Positions 34,903-45,920 of a stretch of 64,000 nt of DNA are shown here, one piece after another. The notes below the pieces were generated by a model. That model saw nothing but the letters and a program-made list of their open reading frames with translations. It was not told the origin of the DNA and ran no database searches. The position numbers and the translations under genes were made by a program. Position 1 is the first letter of the stretch. Each line of letters starts with the position of its first letter. This DNA comes from Artemisia argyi (lineage: Eukaryota > Streptophyta > Magnoliopsida > Asterales > Asteraceae), in assembly GCA_030686995.1 (NCBI GenBank), contig CM060708.1, forward strand, positions 263,628,544 through 263,692,543, in the 5' to 3' direction.

Positions 34903-36789
34903 ATGTCTCATCCACACTTTCTGGTTTGCCAGTGGTGTGGTAGTTCTTATAATGGTGGTAATTGCCCCGGTTGTGGTATGGTGGAGTCAGGAAACGGGTC
35001 TGTCTATAACCAGGATCCCTATTCCTACCATGACACGACTGATTTATTCCACCAGCTACCACACCATGAGACTCAACAGTTTTACTGTTGTGAGTACTGT
35101 GGTGGTTCACACTACAGTTCTGATTGTCAATCGGGAAACACGCTTGTCTATGAGCAGTTTCCTAATAACAATTATGACTTTAGCACATACAACCCACAGC
35201 CACATCAGTTTTACTGTTGTGAGTACTGTGGAGGTCCACACTCTAGCACGGATTGTCAAACAAGGAATCAATTTCCTTGTGACAATTACGACTATTCGTT
35301 TTCAGACCCACCTCCACAGTACCAAATAACCCAAGCAACTCCTCATGATATTGAGCAAGACCTTTTACTAGAGGCTCTTGATATATTGAAAAAACTTAAG
35401 GAGGAGTTAGCTACTACATCGTTTCAAAACTCTCGTGAGAAATCCATGGCAGAATTACTTGCTGAAGAACGAGATGCTAGAAACGAATTGAGCAAGGAGG
35501 AATTACTTGTCTTAGAACAAGCAGCTAAAACACGTGCCATATTTCGCAATGCTGCTCTTCTTGACGATGATGATGATGTTACCCTTGATATTTCTCAATT
35601 TTGTGAGGATTTATCAAGTTCATCTGTTGTGATTCCTTCCTCGGAAAATCAGGGAGAAAAGACTATGATAGAATTACTAGCAGAAGAACAAATGAAATTT
35701 ATAAAACCCATGTCTGCTAGTCCTTCTCAACTCCCTCAGTCTATTGATATCACACCCGAAGTTCACACTCACTCTCTGAACATGGGGGATGAGCATCTTG
35801 ACACTGTTCCTAATAAGGAATCGGACGAATTAATAAAGTCTAGTGTTGAGATCCTTGTCCCAATCCCGAGAGAGTCACAGGGAACTTTGGATGATATGTG
35901 TGATATTCCTTCCCCTATTGAGTGTCCTAAAGATCAATTTGAGACTTTCTCAGATTTTAGCGATGACTGTATATCTTATGGAGACATCGAGTATGTTGAG
36001 GCGTCAGTTCCACATTCTGATGCTGATCATCTTCTTGAGGAGTTCGCTGATGAACTTGCTCACATCAATCCACTTTCATTGGAAGGTGATGATGGTCTCC
36101 TTGACTTCGAAGCCGATCTGGGAGAAATTGAAAGTCTCCTATATCATGATCCGTCACTCACTTCTGATCCCAGCAGTCCAATAGAGAATGATAATCTCTT
36201 TGTTCCCGAAACATTTAATACGACTCTCACCAATCCTCTATTTGAATTCGATTCTGAATTCACTATGATTTCTAATAATCTAATCTTTGACGAGGATTGT
36301 GATGAGTCCACAATGGAACATGAGTCCACAGATTCACATCTTGTGAATAATTCTTTTCATGAGGAGTTCTCCGGTGAACTCGCTCATCATGTCATGACTC
36401 CTCCGGAGTTAGATAGCCCGGGGGGAGATGCACTCAATTATGAGAATTTGCAAATTCCCACCCACCCTCCCGGGTTGTTTACGAGCTTACCCTTTGAAAT
36501 CCAAACTCAGGCTATTGAGCCTCCTCTCGAGGAAGAAGATCAACTCATGATTTTCGTCATGGTTTTCTTCCTTTTCTTCACCTATAGGGTGACTTCTTCT
36601 CTTCTTCACTCCTTCGGGAGTGAAGACACTATATTTGATCCCGGCATTTTCATGTATCATTATCTTGAGCCGGATACTTATCTCATCGGTGTGGAACTTT
36701 CACGTGCTTCAAATGTTTGTCCAAACATCTTGAATGAAAGGCCGATGGAGATTACTTCTTCCACATCATGCTTCCCCAAGGACAACTGA
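34903..36789 (+). CDS. Zinc-knuckle retroelement protein, function unknown
   Basis: 628 codons from ATG 34903. An in-frame ATG at 34765 would add 46 residues, but it lies in the leader-like AT-rich part, and the Cys-rich motifs start just after 34903. Seen in order: C9-x2-C12-x8-C21-x2-C24; two near-identical knuckles FYCCEYCGGxH with C-x2-C-x3-H-x4-C at about 63-75 and 106-118 (retroviral knuckles have x4 before the His); a coiled-coil-like Glu/Leu-rich part with the repeat EKxMxELLAEE at about 180-265; a long acidic disordered middle; and a hydrophobic segment LMIFVMVFFLFFTY near 547 followed by GSEDTIFDPG. It is probably a gag-like or RNA-binding protein of the element. The membrane-like segment is odd for gag. 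Relatives that I recall from Asteraceae are unnamed. Confidence 0.8.
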   Translation: MSHPHFLVCQWCGSSYNGGNCPGCGMVESGNGSVYNQDPYSYHDTTDLFHQLPHHETQQFYCCEYCGGSHYSSDCQSGNTLVYEQFPNNNYDFSTYNPQPHQFYCCEYCGGPHSSTDCQTRNQFPCDNYDYSFSDPPPQYQITQATPHDIEQDLLLEALDILKKLKEELATTSFQNSREKSMAELLAEERDARNELSKEELLVLEQAAKTRAIFRNAALLDDDDDVTLDISQFCEDLSSSSVVIPSSENQGEKTMIELLAEEQMKFIKPMSASPSQLPQSIDITPEVHTHSLNMGDEHLDTVPNKESDELIKSSVEILVPIPRESQGTLDDMCDIPSPIECPKDQFETFSDFSDDCISYGDIEYVEASVPHSDADHLLEEFADELAHINPLSLEGDDGLLDFEADLGEIESLLYHDPSLTSDPSSPIENDNLFVPETFNTTLTNPLFEFDSEFTMISNNLIFDEDCDESTMEHESTDSHLVNNSFHEEFSGELAHHVMTPPELDSPGGDALNYENLQIPTHPPGLFTSLPFEIQTQAIEPPLEEEDQLMIFVMVFFLFFTYRVTSSLLHSFGSEDTIFDPGIFMYHYLEPDTYLIGVELSRASNVCPNILNERPMEITSSTSCFPKDN

Positions 36790-36843
36790 ATTCGGGGTCG
36801 AGTCAAGCTAGCGACTCGGTAAACAAAAACAGTAGCATGCATA

Positions 36844-36871
36844 TAGGGTTTTCACCCTAAGTGTGGGGGAG
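36844..36871 (+). promoter_or_regulatory. Hairpin plus AAGTGTGGGGGA module
   Basis: Arms TAGGGT (36844-36849) and ACCCTA (36854-36859) enclose the loop TTTC. AGTGTGGGGGAG follows directly, and its Gs can also pair with CCCCC at 36873-36877. It lies 55 bases after the stop codon of the element's gene. Confidence 0.55.
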
Positions 36872-36981
36872 TCCCCCATGCTATAGTTACTTATGAAGTG
36901 AAAAACAAAATGGTGTTTTCCATGCTTAGCTTGTAATGTTGCCCTTTTACGTCCAAAATGTCGGCATAATAGCCGGGACTT

Positions 36982-37033
36982 TGAATATTGAGGACAATAT
37001 TCATCCTAAGTGTGGGGGGGGGGGGGGGGGGGG
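36982..37033 (+). promoter_or_regulatory. Hairpin plus AAGTGTG(20) module
   Basis: Nine-base arms TGAATATTG (36982-36990) and CAATATTCA (36995-37003) enclose the loop AGGA. CCTAAGTGT and a run of 20 G (37014-37033) follow. Compared with 19365, the stem has a compensated C-G to T-A change. Confidence 0.65.
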
Positions 37034-37171
37034 TATTCGCTATTCTAGCGAATTTTATCACATTTTACTATCTTATACCCCCGTTTTTGACCAAAATTTT
37101 TCAAAAATTTTTCACTAAAGTTCAAATTTTTTTTTACGGTAATCAGTTCGCCTTGTCTAACGACAAAAAGG

Positions 37172-37520
37172 ATTGGCTAGTCCAGGAGCAAACGGCTCTT
37201 GGTAAAGACATCTCAAATCTGTTTACGGCTTGCAATTTGCCCAAAATTGTACGGTTCCTCAACTCCCCAAAAACAAATGAGTTGGCTAGCCCGCAAGATT
37301 ATGGCTTGTGGTAAAGGCCGTGGAAAATCCATAATTGGTAATCAGCTCACCAAGATGTCGACTAGGTCCATCAAGATGCTGGCTAGTCCAGGAGCAAACG
37401 GCTCCTGGTAAAGACTAATCAAATCCGTTGACAGCTGGTGGTTTGCTCAAAATCACACGGTTATCAGGTGTGCCACAGTTCTTACACCTGGCTACTCCAG
37501 AAGTGATGGCTTTTGGTAAA
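37172..37520 (+). repeat. Four tandem hairpin units, about 105 nt each
   Basis: Units share GGCTAG, a hairpin and TGGTAAAG. Arms: CCAGGAGC/GCTCTTGG (37182-37202), CCGCAAG/CTTGTGG (37291-37311), CCAGGAGC/GCTCCTGG (37388-37408) and CCAGAAGT/GCTTTTGG (37497-37516). Every unit pairs through Watson-Crick or G-U changes, apart from one closing mismatch. They lie in the 3' non-coding part, between the gene and the polypurine tract. Confidence 0.7.
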
Positions 37521-37552
37521 GAGTTTCAAATCCATCAAGTTTTTCTCAAAAG

Positions 37553-37588
37553 ATTGCTAGGGACTAGCAATAGCTTAGTGTGGGGGAT
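37553..37588 (+). promoter_or_regulatory. Terminal hairpin and polypurine tract before the 3' LTR
   Basis: Eight-base arms ATTGCTAG (37553-37560) and CTAGCAAT (37564-37571) enclose the loop GGA. AGCTTAGTGTGGGGGAT runs up to the LTR start at 37589. Same layout as 20957-20996 in the other family. Confidence 0.75.
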
Positions 37589-40500
37589 TGATGAGTGCTC
37601 AAACACTCATCATTTTTATCGTATCTGGACTGCCAAAACATCCAAAAACACCCAAAAACGCATCAAAATACACAATTTATCCCAAAAGTGTGTTTTATAT
37701 GTTTTAGATGCAAAATGTTTAAAAACAAATGAAAAACGAACAAAGTTTGCACAATTGGCAGTTTCAGTCCCTCAAGTTTCAAAATTTGGCAAAACTAGTC
37801 CCTGGAAGTTTAAAATGAAAGAAAAGTCAACCCAAGGCAAAGAAAAGTCAAAAAATTATCAAAATAAGTCCTTGGGTGAAAAAGTTTGAGAAAATTACAC
37901 TTTTACCCCTCAAAATCCAAAATTGACATAAATGGTCCCTGGAGTTTCAGATTTTGGCAGAATTGATCCCTGGTGGGATATTTTTGGATGAAAAATCATT
38001 TTTTGCCCTTGGAAAATCAAAATGTATCACAAATGGTCCTTGGGTAAAACGTTTGTGAAAATTACATGTTTGGTCCCTGTACTTTGCAAACTTGTCAAAT
38101 TTGGTCCCCGGAAATCTCATTTTTGGAAATTTCACTTTATGGTCCTTGGGATATTAGTATATGGCAAGTTTTACCCTTGTGACTAATTTGGAAAATTTAC
38201 AGGTTCAGTCCCTAAGTTTGATGGAATTGCAAAAATGGTCCTTGTGTTTCTAAGTTATATACCATACGGACCCTTGATATTAAAACAACCCACCAACAAA
38301 CCCAACAAACAAACCCACCTTATCACTCCAAACTCAGCCCACCCAAGCCCAACACCAACCTCAGCCCACCAAATAAAAATAACAAACACCCCGTCCGTTT
38401 TATCCCTTCCACCTCAGCCATCCACCTCACCCTCACCCCCTGCAAACACCCTGCAACACACCATCTCCCCCCTCTGTGGAACTCATCATCACCTCCCCAC
38501 TCACTCCATTCCCTCCCCTACACTCCAAACACCCCAGTCCAAATTACACCCCTGCTACAAGATAATTGACCACAAGTGGTCAAATCCCTTTTCCCGCCAA
38601 AATGGAATTGAGGGCCAGGATCAATTCAACTCATCCTAAGGCCATTAATGGAAGTGGGAAAGAGAAAGTGATACCTCAGGGACTATAAAAGTCAAGAAAA
38701 AGTGGAAGGAAGCAAGTAGTTAGTGTAGTATAGTTTTTTAGTTAAAAAGCTTAATGTCGTATCTATAAATTCCTTTTTTTTAGTTGTAATCTTGAGTTGA
38801 AAAAGTTTGTAATCAGCATTTGTAGTATTATAACATTTTTATTTACCTTTAATTCCAAGTTATCTTTTCAGATTTTGTATTTGCAATTGAAATGTTCAAT
38901 TTACTTTAATAAGGTTAAAAGTTGTTTGTTTGGGATCCATAAGTTCATGTAAGCTTACTACACAGCTTCTGTAAGCTCAAGGTAGTGAAAACTCCAAGTT
39001 TTGCTTAGAAACAAAAAGAAAAAAAAATATAATCATTTGAAAAATAAAATAGTTCATTAGTCTCACAAGCTTCAAAAAGCTTTATTCTCTAGTTATACAG
39101 GTTTATATAAGCTCTTTATAGCTTTTTGTAAGCTTGTCTTTGCTATATCCAGTTCAAATCCTTCAATATTAAGAAAATTCAATAAGTCAAACTGCTTAAT
39201 GAGATAAGCTTTGGAGCTTATTCACTGAAGATGGAGAACCCTAGGTCCTTTAGTTTCTATTTCTGAGCTTATCTCAGTTTGGTTTCACCACTGGATCAAT
39301 AAAAAAAGAGGTTGCTTTGTAAGTTTCACCAACTTTTCCTAGTTTCTTATGTAAACTGTTTATTGTTTAGTTACTGGTTATAGTAGAATTTCCATTTGTT
39401 TCACTGCTTCTTTGGGTGAATTTGGTTAGATTGTTGCTCATTAGTTGGTTCACAAATGCTTGTGTTTAGATTTCAAGTGCTCTAGTATAAAATTGTTCAC
39501 CTACTGTTTCAGTCTAGTAGCAACTGCTTTTTAACATTCTTAGTATTATGTGATGTTTTTGGTTGATCTATGAGCTTTAATATACACTAGGTAACCTGTT
39601 TCAACCTTCTTTGTTCATTGGTACACCACAGATTATCATTTCCTTTTAAAAATCCTCAAATCTGTTTTCATAAGGGGTGTTTGGATTAAGCACTGTCAGT
39701 GTCCTTGGTATTGTTGTGGTGTTGTTTTCAGCTTTGGTAGATTGCATCAGGTATTATTAGGTTAAAACAAGTTTCAAATTCAAGTCTTAATAGCCAAAAG
39801 TCAAATTCCACCCTCACTCACCCCAACAGCCTAACTGTTGGATTTTTGGTTTTCCAACCCCTTGATTTCAATGAGAAATTAGCTTATATTGTTTTATTTA
39901 GTTTCCATTAAGTTTAATAAACATGTACTAATCAGTAAGTTAGCATTAAAGTTCAAGAAAGTCAAGGTATCAAGTTTTTGCAAAAAGTCAAATGTTCTAG
40001 TTTTCTGAAAAGTCAAAAGTTACAAGAATTTTAGGGAATTTTGTGGGATGTTTTAGGATTTGAAATTTTTAGGACTTGTTGTATATCAGCTCAACTTTAT
40101 TTTCCCAAAATTGTTATATTTTTAGGAATTTTTGTGTGGGCTCCACTCACATCCAAACACAGCTGCAGGGGGCATCATTCCCCTGCTGCAGCAGCTCAGT
40201 TCCACCACCACCACTTTGGTGGTGGTTTCTGACCACCTCAGTGGGACCCACAACCACTACTTGGCCTATTTCAACCCCCCTCCTGGTAGGGTGCATGTTT
40301 TGACCATTGGGTTGACTTGGGAACCACTGGGACCCACCTAGATCAAGGCCACATGGCTGTCCCATTTTTAGTTTAGTTCAAATAAGCCAAGTGTTTATTT
40401 GGTGGCTTATTGCTTAATTTGTGGGGCTTTTTGGCTTATTTCTGCTTAAACATGTTACTTTAACTTATTTAGACCAGATTTTACCATTGTGGGCCCCACC

Positions 40501-41647
40501 CTTGGTCATTTAAGCCTATTTTCTATTTTGGTCAACAAAAGTCAACTGTTGACCAAATAAGCACCTCAAGTGCTTATTTTTGATTTTCATAAAAGTTGTT
40601 TTTGTAAACGTTTGTTGTTTTTAGTTGTAAAATAAGTTTCTAAAATAAAATTCAAGAAAAATCAATTTAAAATTAAGTGATAGTTTCTATTTAATGTAAT
40701 TTAATTTTAATTTTCATTTTTAAATTTTAATTAAGTACTTAGCTATTTTATATTTTTATTAAATTCCTCATATATTAAAGTAGTTATAATAATTTTTTCA
40801 GATTTTTATCTTTTCATTTAGTATTTATTAGAATTAATCTTAGTTTAATTAATAATTAATTAATAATTAGTTTTAAATAGCATAATTAGTTTTTATTAAG
40901 TAAAATCTAGTTTTTATATTTTTTATAGCTTTTATATCTTATAAAATAATTTTAGAAATTTTATTAGAATTTTTACTGTTCATTAAGTATTTTTCTTAAT
41001 TTAAAATAGTTTAATTAGGTAATTAGTAATTAATTAATAGAAAAACCACAAAAAGACAAAAATACTTATTTTTAATTTTAAAACTTATTTTTAGTTATTT
41101 TATAATTTTAGGAATTTTATTTTCACTTTTTTAGTATTTAATTAGCATTAAATTATATTTAAGTGTTTTTAATATTAATAATAAGTATTAATTAGTATTT
41201 AGTTAATATTAAATAATTAATTAGTGTTAAAATTTATTTTCTTTTCTTAAAAAATTTCTTTTACCTTTAAGTTTGTAAAAAAGTCATTTTCACCCCCTGG
41301 GTGTTTTCAGATTTCCGTTTTTACGTTTTATTTCGTACGTTTACGTTTTATTTAAACGTAACGTACGCGTTTTTAAGTTTTGAACGTTTCTGGTTTTTGT
41401 AACTTTCCCGTCTTATTCATATAGCTTATTTAAGCTATTTCTTCGTATATTCCTTAGTTTAATCTCACTCAAACCCTTATCCATCCGGATTCACCCGATC
41501 ACGAAACCGTTTGTTAACCATTCACACCTCGTCGGGACATAACGACCCGGGGAAGCCACTGTACTTTCACCGGAGTATTGACTCTAGGCTGTTTGACCTT
41601 GTTGACCATACTTTGGTCAATTTAGGTTGACCGTTTGGAGCCAACCA
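37589..41647 (+). repeat. 3' LTR (4059 bp)
   Basis: Near-identical copy of 30531-34602, ending GGAGCCAACCA. Differences include single bases near 38887, 39938, 40351 and 41487, and a short deletion in the TAATTAATTAG run near 41030. Confidence 0.95.
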
Positions 41648-41652
41648 CATAT

Positions 41653-42100
41653 TATAGAGAAGAATAAGCAATAGCCTTCACCAGTGGCAGGGTCCAAGAT
41701 CATGAACACTGCGTCGGCAGGTGCGTTGGCTAAATACCCTAAATTAGTAGTTTGTCAATAGCTAAACACTTAAATTGAAGAAATAATTTTGACATGGTAC
41801 ACAAAATGTCAAAATCATAGCAAAATAAGGATTCAAATTCATTTTAAATTTTTTTTATTGTTACCTGATTTATCAATATGCTACCCAAAATCATATCAAA
41901 CGGAGCTGAGAAAGGTGAATAATGGTTCAGAGACAGTTAATGAAATTAAGTACTCAATAAGAAATAAATACCTTTTACGGGTAGCCTCCTCCAGATAGAT
42001 GTCAGAAGTGTCTTTCCAAAAGAACTTTAAGCATGGTGTTCAATTTCTTTTGGATGATTGGTTGAAAGAACATTTACTACAAAATATCGAGGACCCACAT
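41653..42100 (-). other. Exon-like block, then spacer
   Basis: The minus strand at about 41660-41740 reads ANAPADAVFMILDPATGEG and looks like a further member of the repeated blocks at 28650-30525, separated only by the element insertion. The rest, to 42100, shows nothing. Confidence 0.35.
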
Positions 42101-42109
42101 GGGTCGAAC

Positions 42110-42490
42110 TCAAAAACGCAAATTTAGGACTCGATCAGCTAAAATCTTTCTTATACCGGAAACTTCAGTCATCAAAGCTGCAGAGCTTGATGGAGTCTTG
42201 AAAAAAACTGATGCACTCTTCTTATCCAAAGCCGTCATACACATCTCGAGAGTATAAACTGGTTGTTTGGCTGCTTTAGCAGATGCAAAATAGTCATGCC
42301 ATTGTTGACTCTTGTCTGCACCGACCATAATGTAGGCTTTGCTACCCGAACTAAGCTTTCCAATGTAAATATCAATGACAGCTACTTCTTCGGTGAAGCT
42401 ACGGTGAGGAAACGGCTGTGCTTCAGGAAATATAAAACTCCCATGAGTGTATCTGATAGATTTAACAACGAGGGAAAGTTGGGAAGACAA
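42110..42490 (-). pseudogene. S-adenosylmethionine decarboxylase fragment
   Basis: A 126-codon open stretch matching the C-terminal half of plant [25 protein letters not shown], then [59 protein letters not shown] and SGIRKIL. Full SAMDC makes decarboxylated AdoMet for spermidine and spermine synthesis and is about 360 residues. This piece lacks the autocatalytic Glu-Ser cleavage site, the upstream Cys region and the C-terminus, so it cannot form the enzyme. After SGIRKIL the match decays. It adjoins a kinase fragment on the same strand, suggesting captured gene pieces. Confidence 0.85.
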
Positions 42491-42604
42491 CTCGAGTATA
42501 GGTGGGATAGAAAGGAGCAGCTTGCTTGTCTTGATGATAAATAATAATTAAACAACAAATTCTATTAAGGATATTAAAAAGGTTTAAATATTTATTAGGC
42601 TTAC

Positions 42605-42956
42605 CCAATGAAGCATTGCCCCCTTTTGGTTAGCAGCTTTGCCAAATTCGAGAGCTCGTTGTCCAGTGATTAGTTCAAGGAGAAGGATCCCAAGTCCAAA
42701 AACATCCGTTGTATCCGATGATTGGCCAGTGAAGAGATATCCTGGTGATATATGGCCCTACCGTGCCATGAACTGAAGTGGTTACATGATAATCTTGATG
42801 GTCTAGAAGCTTAGCTAAACCAAAGTCACCAACAACTGCTTCAAAACAATCATCGAGTAATATATTCATTGCTCTTACATCTCTGTGAATAGCTTTTGGG
42901 TCACATTGCTCATGAAGATATAATAATCCCATTGTTGTTCCTATTAGTAGTTTCAA
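42605..42956 (-). pseudogene. NIK/SERK-type LRR receptor kinase fragment
   Basis: Kinase subdomains VIb to [22 protein letters not shown] with catalytic [23 protein letters not shown] (DFG kept) and [11 protein letters not shown] one-base insertion near 42757 then shifts the frame, and the match resumes as [20 protein letters not shown] and [16 protein letters not shown] to AMLHW. A donor-like GTAAG follows. The usual APE is SPG here. NIK kinases are plasma-membrane receptor kinases in antiviral and developmental signalling. This is a single internal exon piece without ectodomain or ATP-binding lobe, so non-functional. Confidence 0.85.
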
Positions 42957-45640
42957 TAAAGGGATCTCAAATTAATAAAATTAACAGTCCCTGCAAGCAA
43001 TTTATAAGCGATCCCAAACAACCCGTAAAACTATTCATTCAAAACTAATTTGAAACAGCCATTATACTGAATAAAACCTTTAATATCTTTTAAGTGAGGC
43101 GTTTCATAGAAAAAAACTCATTGAGCACTTCATCAAAAACCTGTTATAAACACAAACTAACTAAAATTAAACATGGATTTTGAGAGTGTACCATAAGCCT
43201 GGAGCTAAGGTGTGTTCAGATTAGGGTTGAAATGGACTGGTGCACATCCCACGTCTCGGTTATGTTTATTTATTAATTGCATTAAGAACAAAAAAAAAGC
43301 AAACATTTATGAAATATGAGAAAAAAAATTACGTACGCAAGAACAAAGTATTCAACCAAGTAACACACCCATATGACTACATTGTAGAGGTTACTGGTAA
43401 CATATGTTGTTCAGTGAATCAAGAATCAAGGGGAAGTCTAGGTTTGACCAAGTAGACCTTATGTGTGGAATCAAAGATTTCAATGATGAAGAAAGTTAAT
43501 AACATAAAACGCCAACCACTGTGGAAACGGGTCGAAAGTTGCATAAAATTCATTTATATGCCTAAATCACTTTTATAATAATGCAAAAAAACCTTCTAAT
43601 TTGCTTTAGGTTTCTCGCTTGCAGAACTACAAAATAACAACAAAAAAAATAAAATTCAAATTAACGGTTAATTCGCTCGTAAAGAATCAAATATGGTTTA
43701 AGAACTTACTTGGCAAGAGAGTGAGTTGAAGCACGTAAAGACTGAGAAAGCAGCCACACAACTTGACGAAACACGGGAGTAATGAAAAATGGAAGCTGAT
43801 GAACTTCATCCTTTTCGTCATATATTTATACCTTCAGATTATTTGAAATAAAATTCTAAACTTATAGCTAACGCTTTACCTTTTAGCCGTGACCAGAACC
43901 ATGGCTAACCATGTTTGCTCCATAGCTGTGAATTTCTTCTATATCTTCGCTTGCTATATTTAGTCCAAAGGACCCAAGTTGTGATAAAAAAAAAGCAACC
44001 TAATCTGTTAGATCCTGGCTTTGTCAAGCCTTTGACCAACATGGGCCGGTCTACATGCAGTCAAACCTAATCTGTTAGTTCCTTTTGGTCATATCTAGTC
44101 ATTGACATATTAGAAATTGTAAAGTGGCCAAAAAAACTTATTTCAGAAAGCAAACCATATCAACAGTTGCATAATGCAACAGCTCATTAAACAAAAGGAG
44201 AAGCAAACATACAACAAAAACGTGACCAATTCGGTTTAGCATCAGAAACCAAAGACAAACTAAGAAAAACAGTCAAATACGGAGTAAACTTTCATCGAAA
44301 CCTTTATAGTAATATATTTGCTTTCATCGAAACCTTAACACCAAATTCCTTGTCAACCCCATCCATACCATTGACACCTGAACCATCAACATCGCCAAGA
44401 TTTTCCAGCAGCTTCAAGCATTACAACATTGCAGGTCCTCAGTTCTATAGAGGCACCAGAAAGTGTAGACATTGCATGCTCCCAAACTCTATATTTTAAG
44501 CGACTAACTTATCTAACGTTAACTGTGAGTATAATCGTTTTTAAATTCACCTTTAGTTATATGGCTTAAAATGCTGATATCTAAACATGTAAAAGTAAAT
44601 AATGTCAATCAAAAACTAAATAGAGAATAGTGTCATTTACTGACTTGATTACTAACCACGGTCTCATAACTTTTCATTGTTCTATCCATAGCTCCGCATA
44701 GAACTACTCATACCAATCCAAGCAGGTTGCTATTTGTTTATTTTTGTTTATGAACGTAAAAATTAAAGAAATTAATACCTCCATATGAGAATGAGAGCCA
44801 TGATCAATACGGCTGCAATAAAAAAAATCATGGGATTATGGTTTCGAGTTAAAAAAAAGAGATGATTAATGAATGAATCGGAATAGATATTGAATCCAAT
44901 GCTTGATTAAGGAGAAAGAGAAGCATGTTCAATCTGGGCGTTCTAGAATGCTATAATACGCTGTCGCTGCAAATCTCTTTAATGATATGAATAATCAATT
45001 ATGAATAGATGACTTATTATGCTAATATTAGGGTTATGAAAAAAAAATCCAATGTAGATTATCAACAACCATTCACACAACGAAAGAAGCATTAGTTTAA
45101 CAAAAGATCTTACAATCTGATGGCATGATGGTGACGGAGATGATGTCCTGTAAACAAAATTAAAAAACAAACAACAGATCACTATGGTTGGATTTTTTTT
45201 TGTTTTAGGGTTTTGTATAGGGATACCGAATGAATGTTCCTATATTAAATACAGGATTGGCAAAAATAATTAATTACAAACGTTTATAGATATTGTTTTA
45301 CAAAATATAATCAAAAACAATTTTGGTCTACTGGTATAAATGATCCTTAAGGAGCTTCTTGGCAATGAATCTCAACATGATTTATTGAGAAGGGAGACAT
45401 AGATACATAGTGTTCTGTTCCACATAGCATGATAACTGTGCACACAGTTAAACAGAAAATCAGACAACGTAGAACAAATCAATAGGGTTAGAAAAAAGAG
45501 CCGTACTATATTTTGTGAAAAAATATGTTATGAACCGCAAATTTTTTTTCCGTATATGTTTGATTAGGTTTACCTAAGTTTTAGGGATTCTCTTATATAA
45601 TTGGTTGCATAAGTTTATAAAATTTGACTTGCAAGATATA
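42957..45640. other. Non-coding stretch with no supported gene
   Basis: AT-rich, stops in every frame and short open frames under 95 codons without domains. The minus strand at about 44370-44470 (RTCNVVMLEAAGKSW-like) has a weak protein-like look, but I cannot name it. Confidence 0.4.
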
Positions 45641-45654
45641 ATCCAAAAAATGTG

Positions 45655-45730
45655 TTGGTTTAGTGGTTATCATGTGTGTTGATGTTACAAACACCCCAAG
45701 TTCGATTCTCTCTATTGTCATTTTTAAACT
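45655..45730 (+). mobile_element. tRNA-like promoter, probable SINE head
   Basis: A-box-like TTGGTTTAGTGG (45655-45666) and B-box-like AGTTCGATTCTC (45699-45710), 33 bases apart, are followed by a T-run. Spacing and sequence fit the RNA polymerase III promoter of plant tRNA-derived SINEs. The body does not fold as a good tRNA, and no clear 3' tail was found. Confidence 0.5.
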
Positions 45731-45842
45731 AATATCCGAATTTTCAATTTTAATACATTTATTAATTTATTAAAAAAAATACGAAAGTAATTATAAAAAT
45801 TGCTTACATAGACTAAATGTGATAACATGGCTGAAATTGAAT

Positions 45843-45843
<1 letters not shown>

Positions 45844-45918
<75 letters not shown>
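45844..45918. repeat. (GT)n(AT)n compound microsatellite
   Basis: About 24 bases of GT followed by about 50 bases of AT. The 45919-46526 stretch after it holds no recognised feature. Confidence 0.97.

Positions 45919-45920
<2 letters not shown>

Larger units (their letters stand above)
30531..41647 (+). mobile_element. Young non-autonomous LTR element with 4.07 kb LTRs
   Basis: Near-identical LTRs (30531-34602 and 37589-41647) flank a 2986-bp interior holding a tRNA-Asp-type primer site, one open gene, structured 3' non-coding repeats and a polypurine tract. A perfect target duplication CATAT lies at 30526-30530 and 41648-41652. By eye the LTRs differ by about 20 substitutions and a few indels. 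No RT, integrase or protease is encoded. It is LARD-like but keeps an intact gene of its own. A solo LTR of the same family lies at 59066-62917. Confidence 0.95.
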
